In this document: positions 31,301 to 46,300 of the stretch, one piece after another
Position numbering within the stretch: position 1 is the first letter of the stretch
Layout: every line of letters starts with the position of its first letter
NCBI RefSeq assembly: GCF_030936135.1
Contig: NC_082620.1
Coordinates: 1,364,001-1,428,000, forward strand
Length of the DNA: 64,000 nt
Direction of reading: 5' to 3'
Source of the DNA: Gavia stellata
Taxonomy: Eukaryota; Chordata; Aves; Gaviiformes; Gaviidae
Notes under the pieces: generated by a model
The model's input: the letters and a program-made list of their open reading frames with translations, nothing else
Database searches by the model: none
Told to the model about the DNA's origin: nothing
Made by a program: the position numbers and the translations under genes

Positions 31301-34300
31301 CTGAGCAAAGCACAGTCACGCCAGCTCATCCTCTGGCTCCTGACGTTGCAGAGGGGCAGACTTGAGCCTTTTGGGGTAGGCTTGCTCTGGACATCGCTAT
31401 GGGGCTGGGTTTTCCAGCAGCCTCCCCAGGAAGGGAGTGCAATGCAGGAGTAGCTGGTTTGTGTGGGGCAGGAGGCTGCGTGCTCCTTGCAGAGCAGCTA
31501 AAAGTAACACCAAGCCTTAATATAACGCAGAATGAGCCTTTCAAAACCTAAATCCCTTCATGGAGGGAAGGTTTGGCTTTTCTAGGGAAGAGAAATCTGT
31601 TTTTCAGAAATTCCCTGGTGCTTCTCGGTGTTCGTAGATGTTGAGATGAGACAACAACCGTTTGCTAGCGGTTTGCATCCTCTGATGATGGGAGCAGGTC
31701 CGTCCGTGTAGGAACGGAGAGGGTTGGGAGCTGTGAGCTGGCTGCATGAAGGACTGTAACAAAAATCTAAGTTATTTTTGGAGAAGGAAGGAAAGAAGGA
31801 AGAAAAAAGAGGAAATGCTTCTATTTGCTCATCTCTTTCGCTGCCCAGGCTTGGAGTCTCTCTGTCACGGGGAACTCCTCCAGTCGGTGGCACAGACAGG
31901 CTCCAAGTTCCCTCCAAGATGACCTCCCCGAGCTGTGTGTGCAGAGCTGGCTGAGTGGCTCTTTGGCTTTAGTCGTAAGGTAATGTAGGGCCTGGTTATT
32001 TTTGTTTTCCTCTAGCTGTCTCCCACAGCTGCATTTCCTCAAGGGGGCACAGAGCCTGCAGAAACACCCAGGACAGAAACCCTCCTCCGAGGGTACCCCA
32101 GCTCTCCGCAGAGGCAACAGCCTGGTTGGGACAAGCCGGGAATTTCTGCCTTCAAATCCTGGCTCACGTCCCATATGGCAGGGGCTTTGCTTCCTGCCTC
32201 AGTTTCTCCAAGTTGGGATATTTTAGTGAGCTTCAGACAGCTCTTGGAGAGCATCCCCCGTGGCTCCACCTATCCATCACCTGAGGGATACGGCTCTAAA
32301 TTATGACTTCGTTTCTTGCTCTAGTGTCCTTGCTGCAGCTTAAAACACTGGCTGCAGGTAGCTCCTGAAATAGTTCTTGAATAGTGGGATTTTAGGGCAT
32401 TCTTCTCCCTGCTTGAGTCTGGGCTGCCTATAAGCAGTCTAAATCTTCTGGCTCAGCTTCCTCCCCATAACGGATAAGGGCTGCTGAGCTGAAATGCTTC
32501 GGGTCTCACCTGGCTGTCGTGAAAGAGTCTGTGCATCGCCGGAGAACTCGCAGTGGCTCTGCAAACAAAACGTTATTACGTATTTCCTTCCCCAGGGGAT
32601 TTACCTTCTGGACTAGATGGGACAGGGACAGGCTGAACTGCGCTGTGTGATCGGGTGAGGGAATTTGGCTGCGATTATTCTGGCTCAGCAGTTCTTTCCC
32701 ACATAAGGGCTGGGACCTGTTCTGTGCAGGAACACGCCTGGCTCTCCCATCTTACCTAAGAGCTCCAGACAGTGTCAAGGTCTTCAAGCCAGGAGGGAGT
32801 TTGAGCTAGGTATGTTTATGTTTTTAAGAGGGCTGTTGGGAACAGTTCCCCAGGGTCTGTGAGGTGATCTCTGTCCCCTTGATAACTTTTACATCAAGAC
32901 TGGATGGTTTTTCTAAAGGAGCTTCTCTGGCTCTAGTAGTAACCCAGGAGGAGAAACCAGTTTCTGGGGACAGGTCAGACTTGACAAGCACAATACTATC
33001 AAGTTTTTGGGTTTTAGATCTACCATCTAACTGGTGAGGTTTGGCAAAGACATATCGGGTCACCAAAACAACGTACGTACACTGATGCGTTGTCGTGGCT
33101 TAGCTGAACCGTGGTCGCTTGTCGCCAGACAGAGCAAATAAACGTGGCATGTACAGCTGAGATTACATCCTGGATGAGTAATCTCCCTGCCTGAATGCCA
33201 AGTGTGTCCGAGACCGGGACCTAAATAGATCTGTAAGCTCCAGGGGCAGGAGGAGGCTGGTGGGTCAGTTAGGAAGGGATATAAGATTTGGGTGTAAGGA
33301 GATTTCTAGGATTTCTAGCAGGTTTTGCAGAAGCAGAAAAGCAATTTACGCTGTGTCAAGCCTGTGAGGGCTGTTGTCAGAAGAGCACGGGGCCAGCGCT
33401 GACTTCAGAGCTAACTTTGCAGCTGTGAACAGGTTAACCAAGGATGAGTCAAGCTGTCCTGTTTTTTGAGAGCGGCAGCTACATGACGTGATGCGTCGTA
33501 GCGATGTAGCCTCGCCCCAGCAGAGGCACACGACTCAGGATTAATTGAGCTGCCTTTGTCCCATACACATATGTCTCCATCCGTATCTGCACTGCCTTCT
33601 GCACCCTCTGAGTCCCTGCTGCTGTGCGGCCAGGCAATCCGTACCAGCCTGTGTTTGAAAGTCTGGGGCAGCTCTCAGCTGCCTGGCATTGATACCCAGC
33701 ATCATGGCGGTCACTCGAGCCGCCTGTAACAAGAAAACCTCTGTCTCTTACCGGGATGCTGAAACTGCGCTGAGATTTCATGCAGATTTAGCCCAGAGCG
33801 CGCATGATGCAAGAATGAGGCTCCTGGACTCAGAGCAATGTCTCTCCCCAGCCAGGGTTTCCCATGGCAAGACCCTGGGACCGAGGAGGGGACTCATCCA
33901 TGGCAGAGCCAGAAACAGAGCCCAGAGCTCTGATTTATTTCTGTTCTAAACTGCTTTGTGATGGCTGCACTGCTGCAGAAGAACCACCAAAACCTCGCTG
34001 TAGTGCTTGCTGTAAAGGAGGAGGCTGTGCAGCTCAGCCCTCCTGCTCAACAAACAGGGAAGTCGGTTGTGCAGCCACGGCCATGCTGCTGACCTGTCTC
34101 TGAAACGTGGATGACTCTTTGTGGGTGAGGTTCTCCTTATGAGTTACTGCCTTAAGGGTACTCTTAAAACCAATTGCTACACCCTGTAAGTAACCTGCAT
34201 CAAGGTTTAGCAACCTGAGAGGTTAAAAAAAAGCTATTTAGTGCTGGCTGTGAGTGTGTTGGCATCTCCATCTGCCTCCTCGGTGGGCTGTAGAACGGCG

Positions 34301-37300
34301 TTTCAGCCATTCCATCTCTTCTTTTTGCAGCTGCAGAGCTACTTTGCTGCCTGTGAAGATGAGACGCCAGCCATCAGAAACCATGACAAGGTCCTGCAGC
34401 GGCTCTGCGAACATCTGGACCACGCTCTGCTCTATGGGTAAGTGTGGAGCCTGCCTCTGTGCTGCTGGGATGCTTTTCGCTGTGCTTTGCCTAGCATGTA
34501 GCCTCAGCATCGAGGAAGTAATTGGGATGGAGATACTGAAGCCCTTGCTTAACCTTCCTCTGGGCTTCTTTCTTCTTCCAGCCTGCAAGATCTTTCCTCG
34601 GGCTACTGGGTGCTGGTCGTTCACTTCACCCGCCGGGAAGCCATCAAACAGATAGAAGTGCTTCAACACGTGGCCACCAACCTGGGACGCAGTGAGTATT
34701 CGCAGACGCTGCCCCGGCTCCGAGGGCAAACCTCAGTTTGGGGACATCTGGCAGGAGGCCCAGGCAGGTTGTGCTGGCCGCATGTTCGAACGCTGGGGCT
34801 GCAGGCAGATTGAGGGAGCCAGCGGACAGCTCCCCGCTGAGTCCGGCTCGCCTTGGCCAAGGAGGTGGGAGTCCTGGCATGACGGCTCTAGAAATAATTG
34901 CACCATGCCTGAGGATCAGGTGTTGGCCGTAGCCCTGCTTCTGCTGCCATGAAACCAAAGCGATCTGCTGGGCTGTGTTCTCGGCAGGGGTTTCTGGCAG
35001 ATGGGAGGCATCACCTCTGTCGCCCCAGAACGTCTCGCTGTAGCTGTCGTTTGCCTGATGCTGCTTCTCCCCTGCTGCGAGTTGTCTGAAGCGGATGTTT
35101 GGGACCATCGAGGCTGCTTTTGATGCAGGACGGTACCCAGAGACCTCCTCTCTGCCTGATTATCCCAACACCCTTCATCTCCCAAGCCCCGTACCGGTGA
35201 GAGCGGAGCTGAGCACAGACTCCACCATCACCTCCCTCTGCGCCAGAATTTGTGTAATATCTCAAATAGCACCTGCGCTGATTTAGAGCGATTCTCCCTC
35301 CATCTCTCCTGTCTCCTGATCCCTGCTGGAAATGCCAGCAGGGCTCCCATCTCACCGGAGTGACACAGTTGGGTGTCTGCTTCTCAACTGACTACGACGC
35401 AGCCTCTTATTCTTATTCCCACTCCAAATCACAAATCTGACCCTTCATCTCCCACTGACATTTTTCCCCACAGATTTCCCCAACGATCAGTTGCTCCCCT
35501 GAAATGATACGAATGTGAATGAATGATCTAACGTGTTTTAATTGATCTGTGATTATTTCCAGGCTTGCTTTGCTTCTCAGGCGTTTCCCCACAGATAAAT
35601 CTCTCTGCTGCTTTCTTTTCAGGCCGGGCATGGCTGTACCTAGCCCTCAACGAAAATTCCTTAGAGAGTTATCTGAGGCTGTTCCAGGAGAACCTAAGCC
35701 TGCTGCACAAGTATTACGTCAAGTGAGTATCCCAGCTCATTCTCGTTTGGGCACTGGTTGGCATCCCTTCTTGTCAGCAGCAAGCCCTAATTTGCCTGTG
35801 GGGAGCAAGCAGTTGATCAGGGTCTGACCTTTCCTGGTGGGTTTTGCAGAGGTTTTATATGATTAATTTAAAGGTCCCAGACATGGACACACTGTCCTAT
35901 ATAAGAGGGTTTGCATGCATCTCTCATAGTTAGCTGCTTTTACTCCCACTCCCAGATGTAGCCTTTATATTCTTCCATGTTTTCCAAGAAGCTGTTGAGT
36001 TCTTGTCCAGGGACCCAGCTCTGGTGGATGCCCGCAAATCTGGGTGTAGCTCGTTCGAGGACAGCACATAGTGGATGCCCGCCTGCTCTGAGCCACACGT
36101 ATCTGCCCTTAAGCTCTGCCATTGCTCTTAGGAGGCAAACAGCAGACTCACAGCTCTGGGGCTGTTTATACAGCAGCTCAGAGACGCGCCACCAAGAAAA
36201 CAGAAGGGCGCTTGTAGCTATTTCTTCTCTTTCCCACATCTTTAAGGCTCTTTTGTTTTATCCATGCTGCAGGAACGCCCTCGTTTGCAGTCATGATCAT
36301 CTGACCTTGTTCTTAACGCTGGTGTCCGGGCTGGAGTTCATCCGCTTTGACTTGGATCTGGTGAGTGTTTTATCTGTTTCTCTTGACTCTGGGAGAGCGG
36401 GCATGTGGAGCAGGGGGAGTCCTGGGTGTCACAGGGCCCACCACTTGGTCCAGGGTGTACCTTCTTGTTGGCCTTCAGCTGAAAACGTGAAGCTGCCGCT
36501 TTTAGGAAAGGCTCTAGGCTGGGATTTTTGGAGATCCAGCAATGGGATTTATTCCTATTGCTCAGTTATTCCTCTGCATGGTTCAGAAGAAGAATGAGGC
36601 AGGTATGGGGAAGCCAGCTGCGGGGCAGATTGATGGGGATAAAGGAGTTGAGCTCTACAAGTGTGGAGCGAAATGCTGGCATCCCTCCAGGTAAACACAA
36701 AGCCACTGGCTAACCCTTGGCGTCACAGTGGAGCCGTCGGGTTTCCTCTGAAAGGCAGCAGAAATGGACAGTCAAAGGATGTTCAAGGACAGCCCCCTCG
36801 GTTCGACTGTGCTAATAACTGTGTGCGGTGACTCAGAGCCTGACCCACCCCACGCTCTCTTCTCTGCAGGACGCTCCTTACCTGGATCTGGCCCCATACA
36901 TGCCAGACTACTACAAACCTCAATACCTGCTAGACTTTGAGGACCGCCTGCCCAGCTCCGTGCACGGCTCGGACAGCCTGTCCCTCAACTCCTTCAACTC
37001 GGTCACCTCCACCAACCTGGAATGGGACGACAGCGCCATCGCTCCATCCAGTGAAGGTCAGTGGTTTTTCAGAGACGGGTGCAGTCAGGGCTGCGTGCTC
37101 CCACATCTCCTTCAGCTGAGCTGCTGGACCGGACAAGAAGCCAAATGAGGTAGCAGATGATGGGCTGGAAGAGACCAAAGCAAGAGACCCAGCAGTTAGG
37201 CTGTGACTCTCTCCTGTCTTGCCTTGGGGGGTGCTGGGGTTTAAGCTGTGGACAGCCCCTTTGCCTTGGACCGGGAGAGAACGGCTTTCCCTGCTAGTCA

Positions 37301-40300
37301 CCTCAGGCCTTGTCTGCATCCTGGGGGGTGTGTTTTAGCAAGAACAGGAGAAATCTCCCCGTGGAGTGAAAGCTGTGCCTGTATCTGAATGTGGCTTCCA
37401 GTTCACAGCAGGTGTGCAGGGCTGCCGAGGACTTTTTGTAACTGCTTATTTTGCAGTCCAGATACCCAAATATGCTGGAGGTGGTGGGGAATAGTTTCCA
37501 GAGTCTTTTCTCCATGCCTGCAGTCTGAAGGAAAGGCAGCCAGTGGTCTCAGAGGCACTGTTTTTTCCTTTTTATGCATCTTAACTTGAGCAGCCTGATA
37601 AGTTGTCATACTCACCTGCTTATCCCTATCAGAGAGGGCTGGATGTTGTTCCCGTTGAACTGAGAAGACATGTACCTTGTGCCTGCCCCCTTTAACCTGC
37701 TTCAGGCTGGAGCAAGGAGCTGTTACGCTGTGTGAAGCATGTTCACGTGAAGAAACAGCTCTGCTACTGCTGTTCCTAATCCAAAATACATTGGCCCTGT
37801 TCCTTATTTTATGTCAGTTTGAACAAAGCAAGATCAGGGGATTCTGGAACAGATGGGGTGATGCGTGCTGTTAATTGGATGCAGTGAATTCAGGACTGAG
37901 TCTGCATACAGACGGGTTCCCTCTGAGACAAGGGTCTGCCAGTTGCCTTTTATGTGCAAGATAGAAACTGCAAACATTAAAGATGCTGAGAAGAAACAGC
38001 CCGGGAAGCAAGACGCAGATGCGGGCATGGGCGTTAGCATCGTTTCAGCAAAGGCTTTGAAGCACAGCACTCTTTTGGGCTCACCCGCAACATCTGCACT
38101 CGTGCTGTAAGCGTGAAAGGGTTTGCTTTCAGGGACTTGCTTATGCCAAACCTCCAGCATCCAGGTAAGTGGGAGACAGCACGAGGATCCCAGCAGTAAA
38201 AATCGTGGGAGGAAGCTCCTCTATCCCCAGAGGTTTGGCATAAGCAGCTGTTTCAGTGTGTGCTGCACCCCCTGGACTTGTATTCCTGTTCCTCCCTCAG
38301 CAGCACATGTCTTGGTGCCAGCACATCTCCTGCATGTCCCTATTGACTGGGCAAGGGGTGTCACTTGGGTTTGGCTACACTCTCCAGCCCGTCTGGTGGA
38401 TGGAAGTTTAATGCTCAAGAGAAGAGGGGTTTGGAGTAGAAATCCGGGAGATTTTGGAGCTAGATTTTGGTTTTGGCATCATTGCAAGCTATTTCGTGTG
38501 TCCGGGCAGCGGTTGTGATCTGTGTCTCAGTTTCCCCATGCGTAGAGGGATTTGGTGCTGATGTAGAAATGCCGTCCCCTGTTGCAGCACCGGGACGTGG
38601 AGGTGTCTGAGCCCAGGAGGGCAGGCATTGCCGCTGTTCCTCCGGCGTGGGGGAATTCAACTTCAGTAACTCTTTCACTGCTCGTCATTTCAACAGGAGC
38701 ATCTCACTACCCTGGGAGTGTAGGTGGAGCTGGGGATTTTTAGGATCAGAGGACAAGTTTTTCCCTTTAATCAGACCCCTGGGTTTGCAAACGTTAATGA
38801 GTCAAACATCGCAGTATCTATGGGAGGTAAGTGTGAAGTGGGGAAACTGAGGCACAGAGGGATTAAATTGCTTCCCAGAGGGGATCCCTGATCAGGTGCA
38901 CAAGTCCTGGATGACACGAACCATTTTTCTGTTTTAGCTTTCCAGCAGCTTGCATAATGGGGCCTTCATCCTTCACTCGTCCCGTTGTAGCTCCCAAAAT
39001 GCAAACATCCACGAGGAACAACCATTAGTGCAGCTGGTTTCCATTTGCATCCATGTTCCCTAACTATTTTCTCATGCGTTTCAGATACCGATGGAAGACT
39101 GTTTTGTTTCTCTCCTTTCCCATCTCCCTCCCCAAATCCCCTTCACACTCTCCCCTGTCCCCCCTCGTTCCCCAGTACTTGTATTTCTAATCCTGAGTTT
39201 TATCCCTCGTTTTTGTAGATTATGATTTTGGAGATGTCTTTCCAGCAATGCAGACCATGCCCAGCAGAGACTGGGAAGGTGGGACATACTCATCTGTTAC
39301 AACGTTTTGTTTTTCTCTCTGCATTGCTGCCACCTGAAGCTTGCTGCATGCTCCCCAGTTCATTTCTTTAACAAGCAACCACCACATCTTGATGGAATTT
39401 GGTAGAGGCAGAAAGGAGCCAAAAAGATCCCCCAAGATGGGAGGTTGTGTGTCTCATCTGTGAGACCACATGCAAAGCTTTCCCCAACTCCTGGCCTATG
39501 CAGGCACGCTCACCTGGCCGTATATTCCGGAGCGGAGGGTTGTTTTCCCGCCTCTGATGATGCCTCCATGTCTTCAAGACGTGTCTGCCCCAGCGCTTGG
39601 CGTAGCAGATGTAAGGCTGGAGTTACGAGTGCAGTTCTGTGGCTGCTTGATACATTACGGCCTGTGTTGATAAAGGAGCCTTTATACCAGGTTACAACAG
39701 AAAAGCCGCAAAATCGCCCTCGCCACAAAGCTGGCAGGCAGGGATTAGCGGCCATCCAAAATGAGCGTGACCATGCCAGCCAGCCTTACGCCGTAGATTT
39801 CCTCTTTGGGGGTAAAGCACGCAGGGTGCTGACTGAAAAACTGATCCACCTTCATGGATTTCCAGAAAGCCCTGGAAAACAGCTGAATTAATTCTGCTTT
39901 CTTTAATTTTGGGCCTTTTGTGGGGATTAATTTGGGAGGTTTTGTTTTCCTTGGACCCTGCTCTCCTGTGTCAAAATATCTCACTTGAAGCCACAACATC
40001 CAGCACATGGCTGTGCTCAGTTTGGGTCACTATGCTTCTTTTTTTTTATTATTATTATTTTTATTTTAGCACTTTTAAAACCAACTTGTCAGCTATGTCT
40101 GGCCTTTATGGTCAAGAGCATGTGCCTGTTGTAGAGGAACTTGTTCTCCTTCCTCTGCATGCGGTCCCTGTGCATGTCCTTTGCACATCAAGGGAGTAGG
40201 AGACCTCTCTGCTTTACCCCCAGAGGAAATACACCCACAATCTGTCCTTTGCAGCTAAAAGCTGAATGGAGCCTTGGGTCTGAATTGCCTTGGCCGGTAC

Positions 40301-43300
40301 TGCCTGAATATTTGGGGAAATTCTGCCTGAATTCCATGTGGATTGCTCTTGGGCTCTAACACGCTCCCTCTCATCTTCTTTCTTACCCTACGCGCAGAGG
40401 TGCTCACAGAGATGGTTTAACGTGTCCCTGAAGTTTGAGCGTACACCTAGAGGGTACAAACCACATTTCCAAACCCACCACGCAGCGAGCAACTTAACCG
40501 TGGGTGTTGGGTGCAGGTTGGGAGAAGCCAAGGGATGCTGGGGGCAAATCCCTCTGGCTTTCGGAGGCATGCGCGGCTCCCGTGTACAGGTCCCGGTTGC
40601 AAAGCGGTGCCTGTGTGATCCACCACTGCTCTGGGCTGGGTTACTGTGTGCTGAGCAAACCTCGGTGGTAGCAAAGTTTTCATCGTAACCCCGCGACAGG
40701 TTAGCTTACTGATGCGTTCCTTGCTGTTTGTACACAGAGCAAGAGGTTAAGAAAGTTGGAGCAGTTCTCCGTTTTCAGCAAATGCATTTTGGGGTAAAAT
40801 TCTGTATTTTGGACAAAGATTGTTTTGTCTCAACAGAATCAGCAGGGTTTAGGCAAAAGAAGTGACGTTCATTTTGGTGATGCAGGCTAGAAGTCTGGGG
40901 CTGAAATAGCTTTTAAACGTTTTATTTTCCCTTTAATGTAGACATTAAAGATCTACCCGATTTACTTCCCTTGAAGTTCACACCCTCCACGCTGCGGCGC
41001 AGGCGTTTCAGGCAGGAACAAAGCAGCGTTTTGAAATCAGCTGTCACAAAACTGCCTTTATTGGATTTTTATAAGAGGTTTCATTTTCCTACTCAAAACC
41101 TACACCCCCAAATCAGTCTGCCAGGGGCTGTGGTTTCCTTCAGAAGGGGTTTCCCTGCCTAGCAAGAGGTTTCTAGCTGGCTTTGGAAATGAAGAGTAAC
41201 CTTCCTTTAACCATGACTTTGTGGACGGATAACTCCAAGCATGACTCCTGTAGCCCTTCTCCGCTGCTCCTTTTCTCTCTGAAGACTAACATGGGCCAAG
41301 TCGGTTGTGCCACGACCTGTCTGTGCAGCCTGCAGTCCTTGGACCCCCGTGAATGCTGTGTCCCCCCTCATCACACTTCCAGATCCCCGTGTGTGTCTTG
41401 TGCAAGCGGAGAAAAGCAGCTGGCTCCGTAACAATCGCTGCTCTACGGGCTGGCTCCGTTTCTGCCCTTCTAGCCGAGCGCGCATCTTCCTAAGACCCAG
41501 TCGCAGGGGAGAAGCAGCAATGCAGGGCAGCAGCCTTGTTAGCTCGCTGCCGTCTTGCTAAGGAGCACTGTGGCCCCAAGACCCCTCAAGTTCCTTCCCA
41601 AGGATGCTGCCTCTACTTCTTAATCCGGCTGCCGGCTCCTGGGTGACTGAGCTCTTATTTCCAGGCGTTGTCTAAATTGCAGCGGGTGCAAAATGCAGAG
41701 CAATGCTGGGTTGCACGCTGGCCTCTCTGTCCCTCCTCGCAAAGAGCCTGCTGCCCACAGCAGTCTCTGAAGCTAAGCTCATCCAACAGCGCTCTGCCGG
41801 TGCCCGGGATGGTGTCACTTGTGAGCAGTACGGTGACCATGTAGTGCCCCGAGCCCCCAGCACGCAGCTTTGCTTGATTTGACTTGATCCAGGTGCCCGA
41901 GCTGACGTTAATCCCGCTCTTCCCTTCTTGTCTTTGCAGACGGAGACCTCACGGATACACTCAGCTGCCCGCGCTCCACCGCCTCGGAGGCCAACGGCAG
42001 CAAGGCCTCCGTGAAGAGCCCGACGCAGCGCTACAACCCCTTCAACGAGGAGAAAGCTGACGCGCCGTCCTCCACTGAGACCACGCCGGTGCACACAGCT
42101 TCTCAGGAGAAGGCAGAAGCCACCCCTGAAGGAACAGACCAGTCCGAGAGCTGCACAGAGCTGGAGGTCATCAGGTAGGGACAGAGCTGCCTGGCCTGGA
42201 CACATGCTGCTGAGTGTCATCTGTCACCAGAGGCTGATGATGTGCCACCCCTTCTAGTCCAATGCAGATGGCATCTGTGATCATGAGAACGTGATTTTAT
42301 ATCTCCAGACACCTACAGATGCTCTGTAGGTGTCAACAGAGCTGGTCCCTTGGGTCTGTAGAGCTACAGGCTGGCTCGACATAAACACCTTTACCCTGCA
42401 GTCTGTATCAGAGAGCTCAGAGGAAGCTGTGAGCTTTTATTTGAAGCTTTCTCCAGCTGGCAGCAGGATTGCAAAAACTCTGGGTCTCAAATCTTCTCTC
42501 CTGTCCTTCCTCTTGTTTGTCAATGAGCTGTGGCTAAACCTGTCGAGGGACATACCTCCGCAGACCTGGCCTGTGTTTGACTCTTGCAGAGGCGATCCCT
42601 GGGAGTCCCTCAGAGCCCTTAACCCAGACAAAGATCTTAAGACTCCATCTGCTCACACCCAGGGATGGGGGCACCCCAAAACCAGCCCAGCAGGCCTGTG
42701 CTTTGCTCTTACACACTGTTTTTCCTGGGAGGAGCAGAGGAGCTGGGTTGCATCACACCCACCTCTCCAAGAGACACGAGGGAAGGGGAGCACTGTGCTC
42801 GCTTCCTAAAGAAGAGTGACCTGGCAGCAGTTTGGGTGCTATGGGAGGCCTGAACGCTTCCGCAGTCAGCATCCCAGTGTGCCATTCGGCTGGAGCAGGC
42901 TCCAGCCTCCATCTCCCTCTTCTGGCAGCTGGGGACATGGCATTCCCACCTCCTCTTGAAACCTTCTCCCCTCCCAGCATCTTGCTCCCAGACAGGGATT
43001 TCTCCCGTGTCACTTTAGCTCCACATCCATTTGTGATCCCCTTTGCAGCCAAAGGAAGCCCAAGATGCTGTGTCCAGCAGCTGATGCCTCTTTTTGTTTT
43101 TTGATAGGTAGGAAACAGTGTCCACACCCTGCTTTTCTTTTGACGGCTGGCATGGAGACGGGGACTCTATGTTGCCACACTCTGAGCGATGTTCTTGATA
43201 TAAGGATTTCTCTGCAATAGGGAAAATTGTAAAGAAAGGTTGTTGGGAAAGGGTGGGACCCCTCTCTGTATTGCAAAAGTCCAAGCAGGCACAGACGAGT

Positions 43301-46300
43301 GACATCTCTATGGGTCTCTCACCATGCAGGTTAGCCAAGAAGAAGAAAACAGGCAAGAAGAAGAAAGCGAAGCCTGAGGAGCTGGTGAACACCCCTGCGC
43401 CCATAGTGCCCGAGACCCAGCAGGCCAGCGGAGACAGTGGCGTGAACGGGATGAGTGACAGAGAAGACCCACAGAAAGATGACGGTCCTGCTGCCCCGGC
43501 TGGTGAGCCAAGCCCGGGCGGGCAGGAGGAGGGTCGTGAGCGCTCTGCCCTCAGCCAGCTGGCTTTACGCATCCCTGAGATGAAGGACACGTCCATGGAG
43601 AGCGTGGGGCAGCCCCTGAGCAAGGTGATGGACAGGCTCAACGGGCAGCTGGACCCCGGCGGCTGGAACGCCCCCCTCGAGCCCCCTGGGCAGTCCTTTC
43701 GGACTGGCACGCCAGGGGAGACCCCAGACGGATCGTCCTCTGGCGACTTTAGTGAGGGGATTTCAGCCCCCATGGACTTCTACCGCTTTACCGTCGAGAG
43801 TCCAAACGCTGCTGCACCAGGTGGTGGCCACCATGACGCTCCAGGGCCTGGCCAACCGCCACATGTTTCTGGTAGCCCTGAGGCTCCTGAAGAAGAAGAA
43901 AGCAGAGAGGGAGAAGCAGTTGGGGCAGTAGAGGAGTCTGGAGGGACGAGTGATGAACCCCAAACTGGCCAGATAGAAACCACCAACCCCCAGGCTCTCC
44001 GCGAGCCAAAGAAGGAGCAGCCCAGCCCTTCCCCAAGCAGCGCCGAGGACTCTGGCGTGGAGGAAGGGCAGGGCAGCCCTTCGGAGCTGACCCATCCCTC
44101 CGAGTTCAGGTGAGGCTGGGTTTGCTCAGTAGGGAGAGCATCTTCCAAACAGTCTTGAGCTCAAGCTGTCAATTTTCCCTTTGGCCTCGGTTTGGGGGGC
44201 AAAGCCCATCCTTTTCCAGGATGAAGATGAGGCACAAGGGGTCAGGAGGAGAAGGTCTTGGGGGGCCAACAGGTGCCCAAATCATTGGACAAGTTCAATA
44301 AGGAAGGAGATTGCTGTTCTGGACTCACCCAGCCCCATGTCTATGTCCATCCTCTACTGTCTCTCTTCACAGGGTGGATAACAACCATCTCCTCCTGCTG
44401 ATGATCCACGTCTTTCGGGAGAACGAGGAACAGTTGTTCAGGGTAAGGTGGTCACCATCGATCTCCCGCGAAGGACCCAGCTCTGTGCCTGCAACGGCCG
44501 TGGGCTGACAGCTCTTTTCTCTCCGCACAGATGATCCGAATGAGCACCGGGCACATGGAGGGGAACCTGCAGCTGATCTACGTCCTGCTGACAGATTGCT
44601 ACGTGTACCTGATCCGGAAAGGTATCCCGTCCCGACAGCCTCTGTGCTCAGCTGCAGGGAGGGAGGCTTGCTTGAACCATGGCTTGTCCATAAATTAGAG
44701 CACCATAGCTCACTACCTTCACTGCCAGCTCCTGCCAGGTCCCTCGTGTCCCGCAGAGCAGTGGCTGTCACAGTAGGGACTTGTAGGTTGACTTGTCCCC
44801 CAAGAAGCCCTGGGACACGTGCCCTGCAGCTCTGTGCTGCCTGGGACATGGCTTGGTTTGCAGGTCCATCGCTGCTGCTGCGCAGTGGCCTGGATCTGGG
44901 CAGCGCTGGGGTCCTTTGCCCCCCTTCACATGGCTCTTTGTGTCTGTGCCAGGGGCAGCGGAGAAGCCGTACATGGTGGAGGAGGCCGTTTCCTATAACG
45001 AGCTGGACTACATTTCGGTGAGTGCAGCCTGGGTTGGGTCAGTGCTCTTGGGGGGAGCAGGAGGCAAGTGGGGAGGTCAGTCCTCACCTCTCCAGCTGCA
45101 GGGGTGTCAGGAGCATCACAGTGGGGGGTTTCTGTGGGGCTCTCTGTCCCCAGGGAGCATTTTGGCCAATGAATCTTTGAGACTGGGAGAGTTAGAAGTG
45201 ATCCCCCCTCAAATGCCACTTCTGCGGGTGCCCAGCTCGTATCTTCGCATGGGCAGCAGAGCGACCACTGACCTTCTCCCCCGGAGCCAGAAGCCAGGTT
45301 CAGCCCTGCTCTGCCGCCCCTCGTCCCCCGCCTGGCTTCCTTAACCGGTCGTATGTGGCACAGGTTGGGCTGGATCAGCAGACGGTGACTCTGGTGTGCA
45401 CCAATCGGAGGAAGCAGTTCCTGCTCGACACTGCGGACGTGGCTCTCACCGAGTAAGCAGGGACCGGGCGGCGAACCGTGGCACTTCCCTCCCGGGGTGC
45501 GGGACCTCTGGCTGGCACCTTGGACTCCCGGCGTGACTTGGGGAATGCAAGAGACTCCGGTGACAGCCCTTCACAACAAAGTCCTGCGACCAGTGGGGGT
45601 TTGGGGTTTGGTTTGATGCCACCGGCTAAACCCTGCAGGCACTGGGTGATGCAGACCGCATGTCCTTTGTGTCACTTGGGACGAGTAGGGACGAGGTCTT
45701 GAGTTTCAAGGCACGTCCCCAGGTCTCTCTGCGTGTTGTCAGCTCAGGGAGGTGAGCTCTTTAGGGCCTGGATAATCATACTGGGATCTGTGTTGGGATG
45801 AGTGTCCATCTCCCAGTCTCACCCCTCTCCTTCCTGGAGTTCAGACTTTGCAACCCCCCATTTTGACCCTTCGGTCTGGAAGTCCAGAGGCCCATGTTGA
45901 AGGGAAGCCCCTTCGGCATCAGAGCGCAGGAGGGAGATGAGGGGCTGTTTGCCCTGGCCTCATCAGAGATCTCTGTCTCCCTCTCAGGTTCTTCCTCGTC
46001 TCCTTGAAGTCAGCCATGATCAAAGGGTGCCGGGAGCCCCCGTACCCCAGTATCCTCACGGATGCCACCATGGAGAAACTGGCACTCGCAAAGTTTGTGG
46101 CCCAGGAGTCCAAGTGCGAGGTGGGTTTGGGCATCGCGGCTATCACCACACGTGGCAGAGGCTCAGGGATACTCCCTCCCGTTGACTTCTCCACCTGATT
46201 CTCGCAGGCCTGTGACGTGGTTGTGCGTTTCTACGGCCTCGTTCACTGGGAAGACCCCATGGACGAGGCGCTGGGACCCGCCAGCAATAGCTACACCTCC

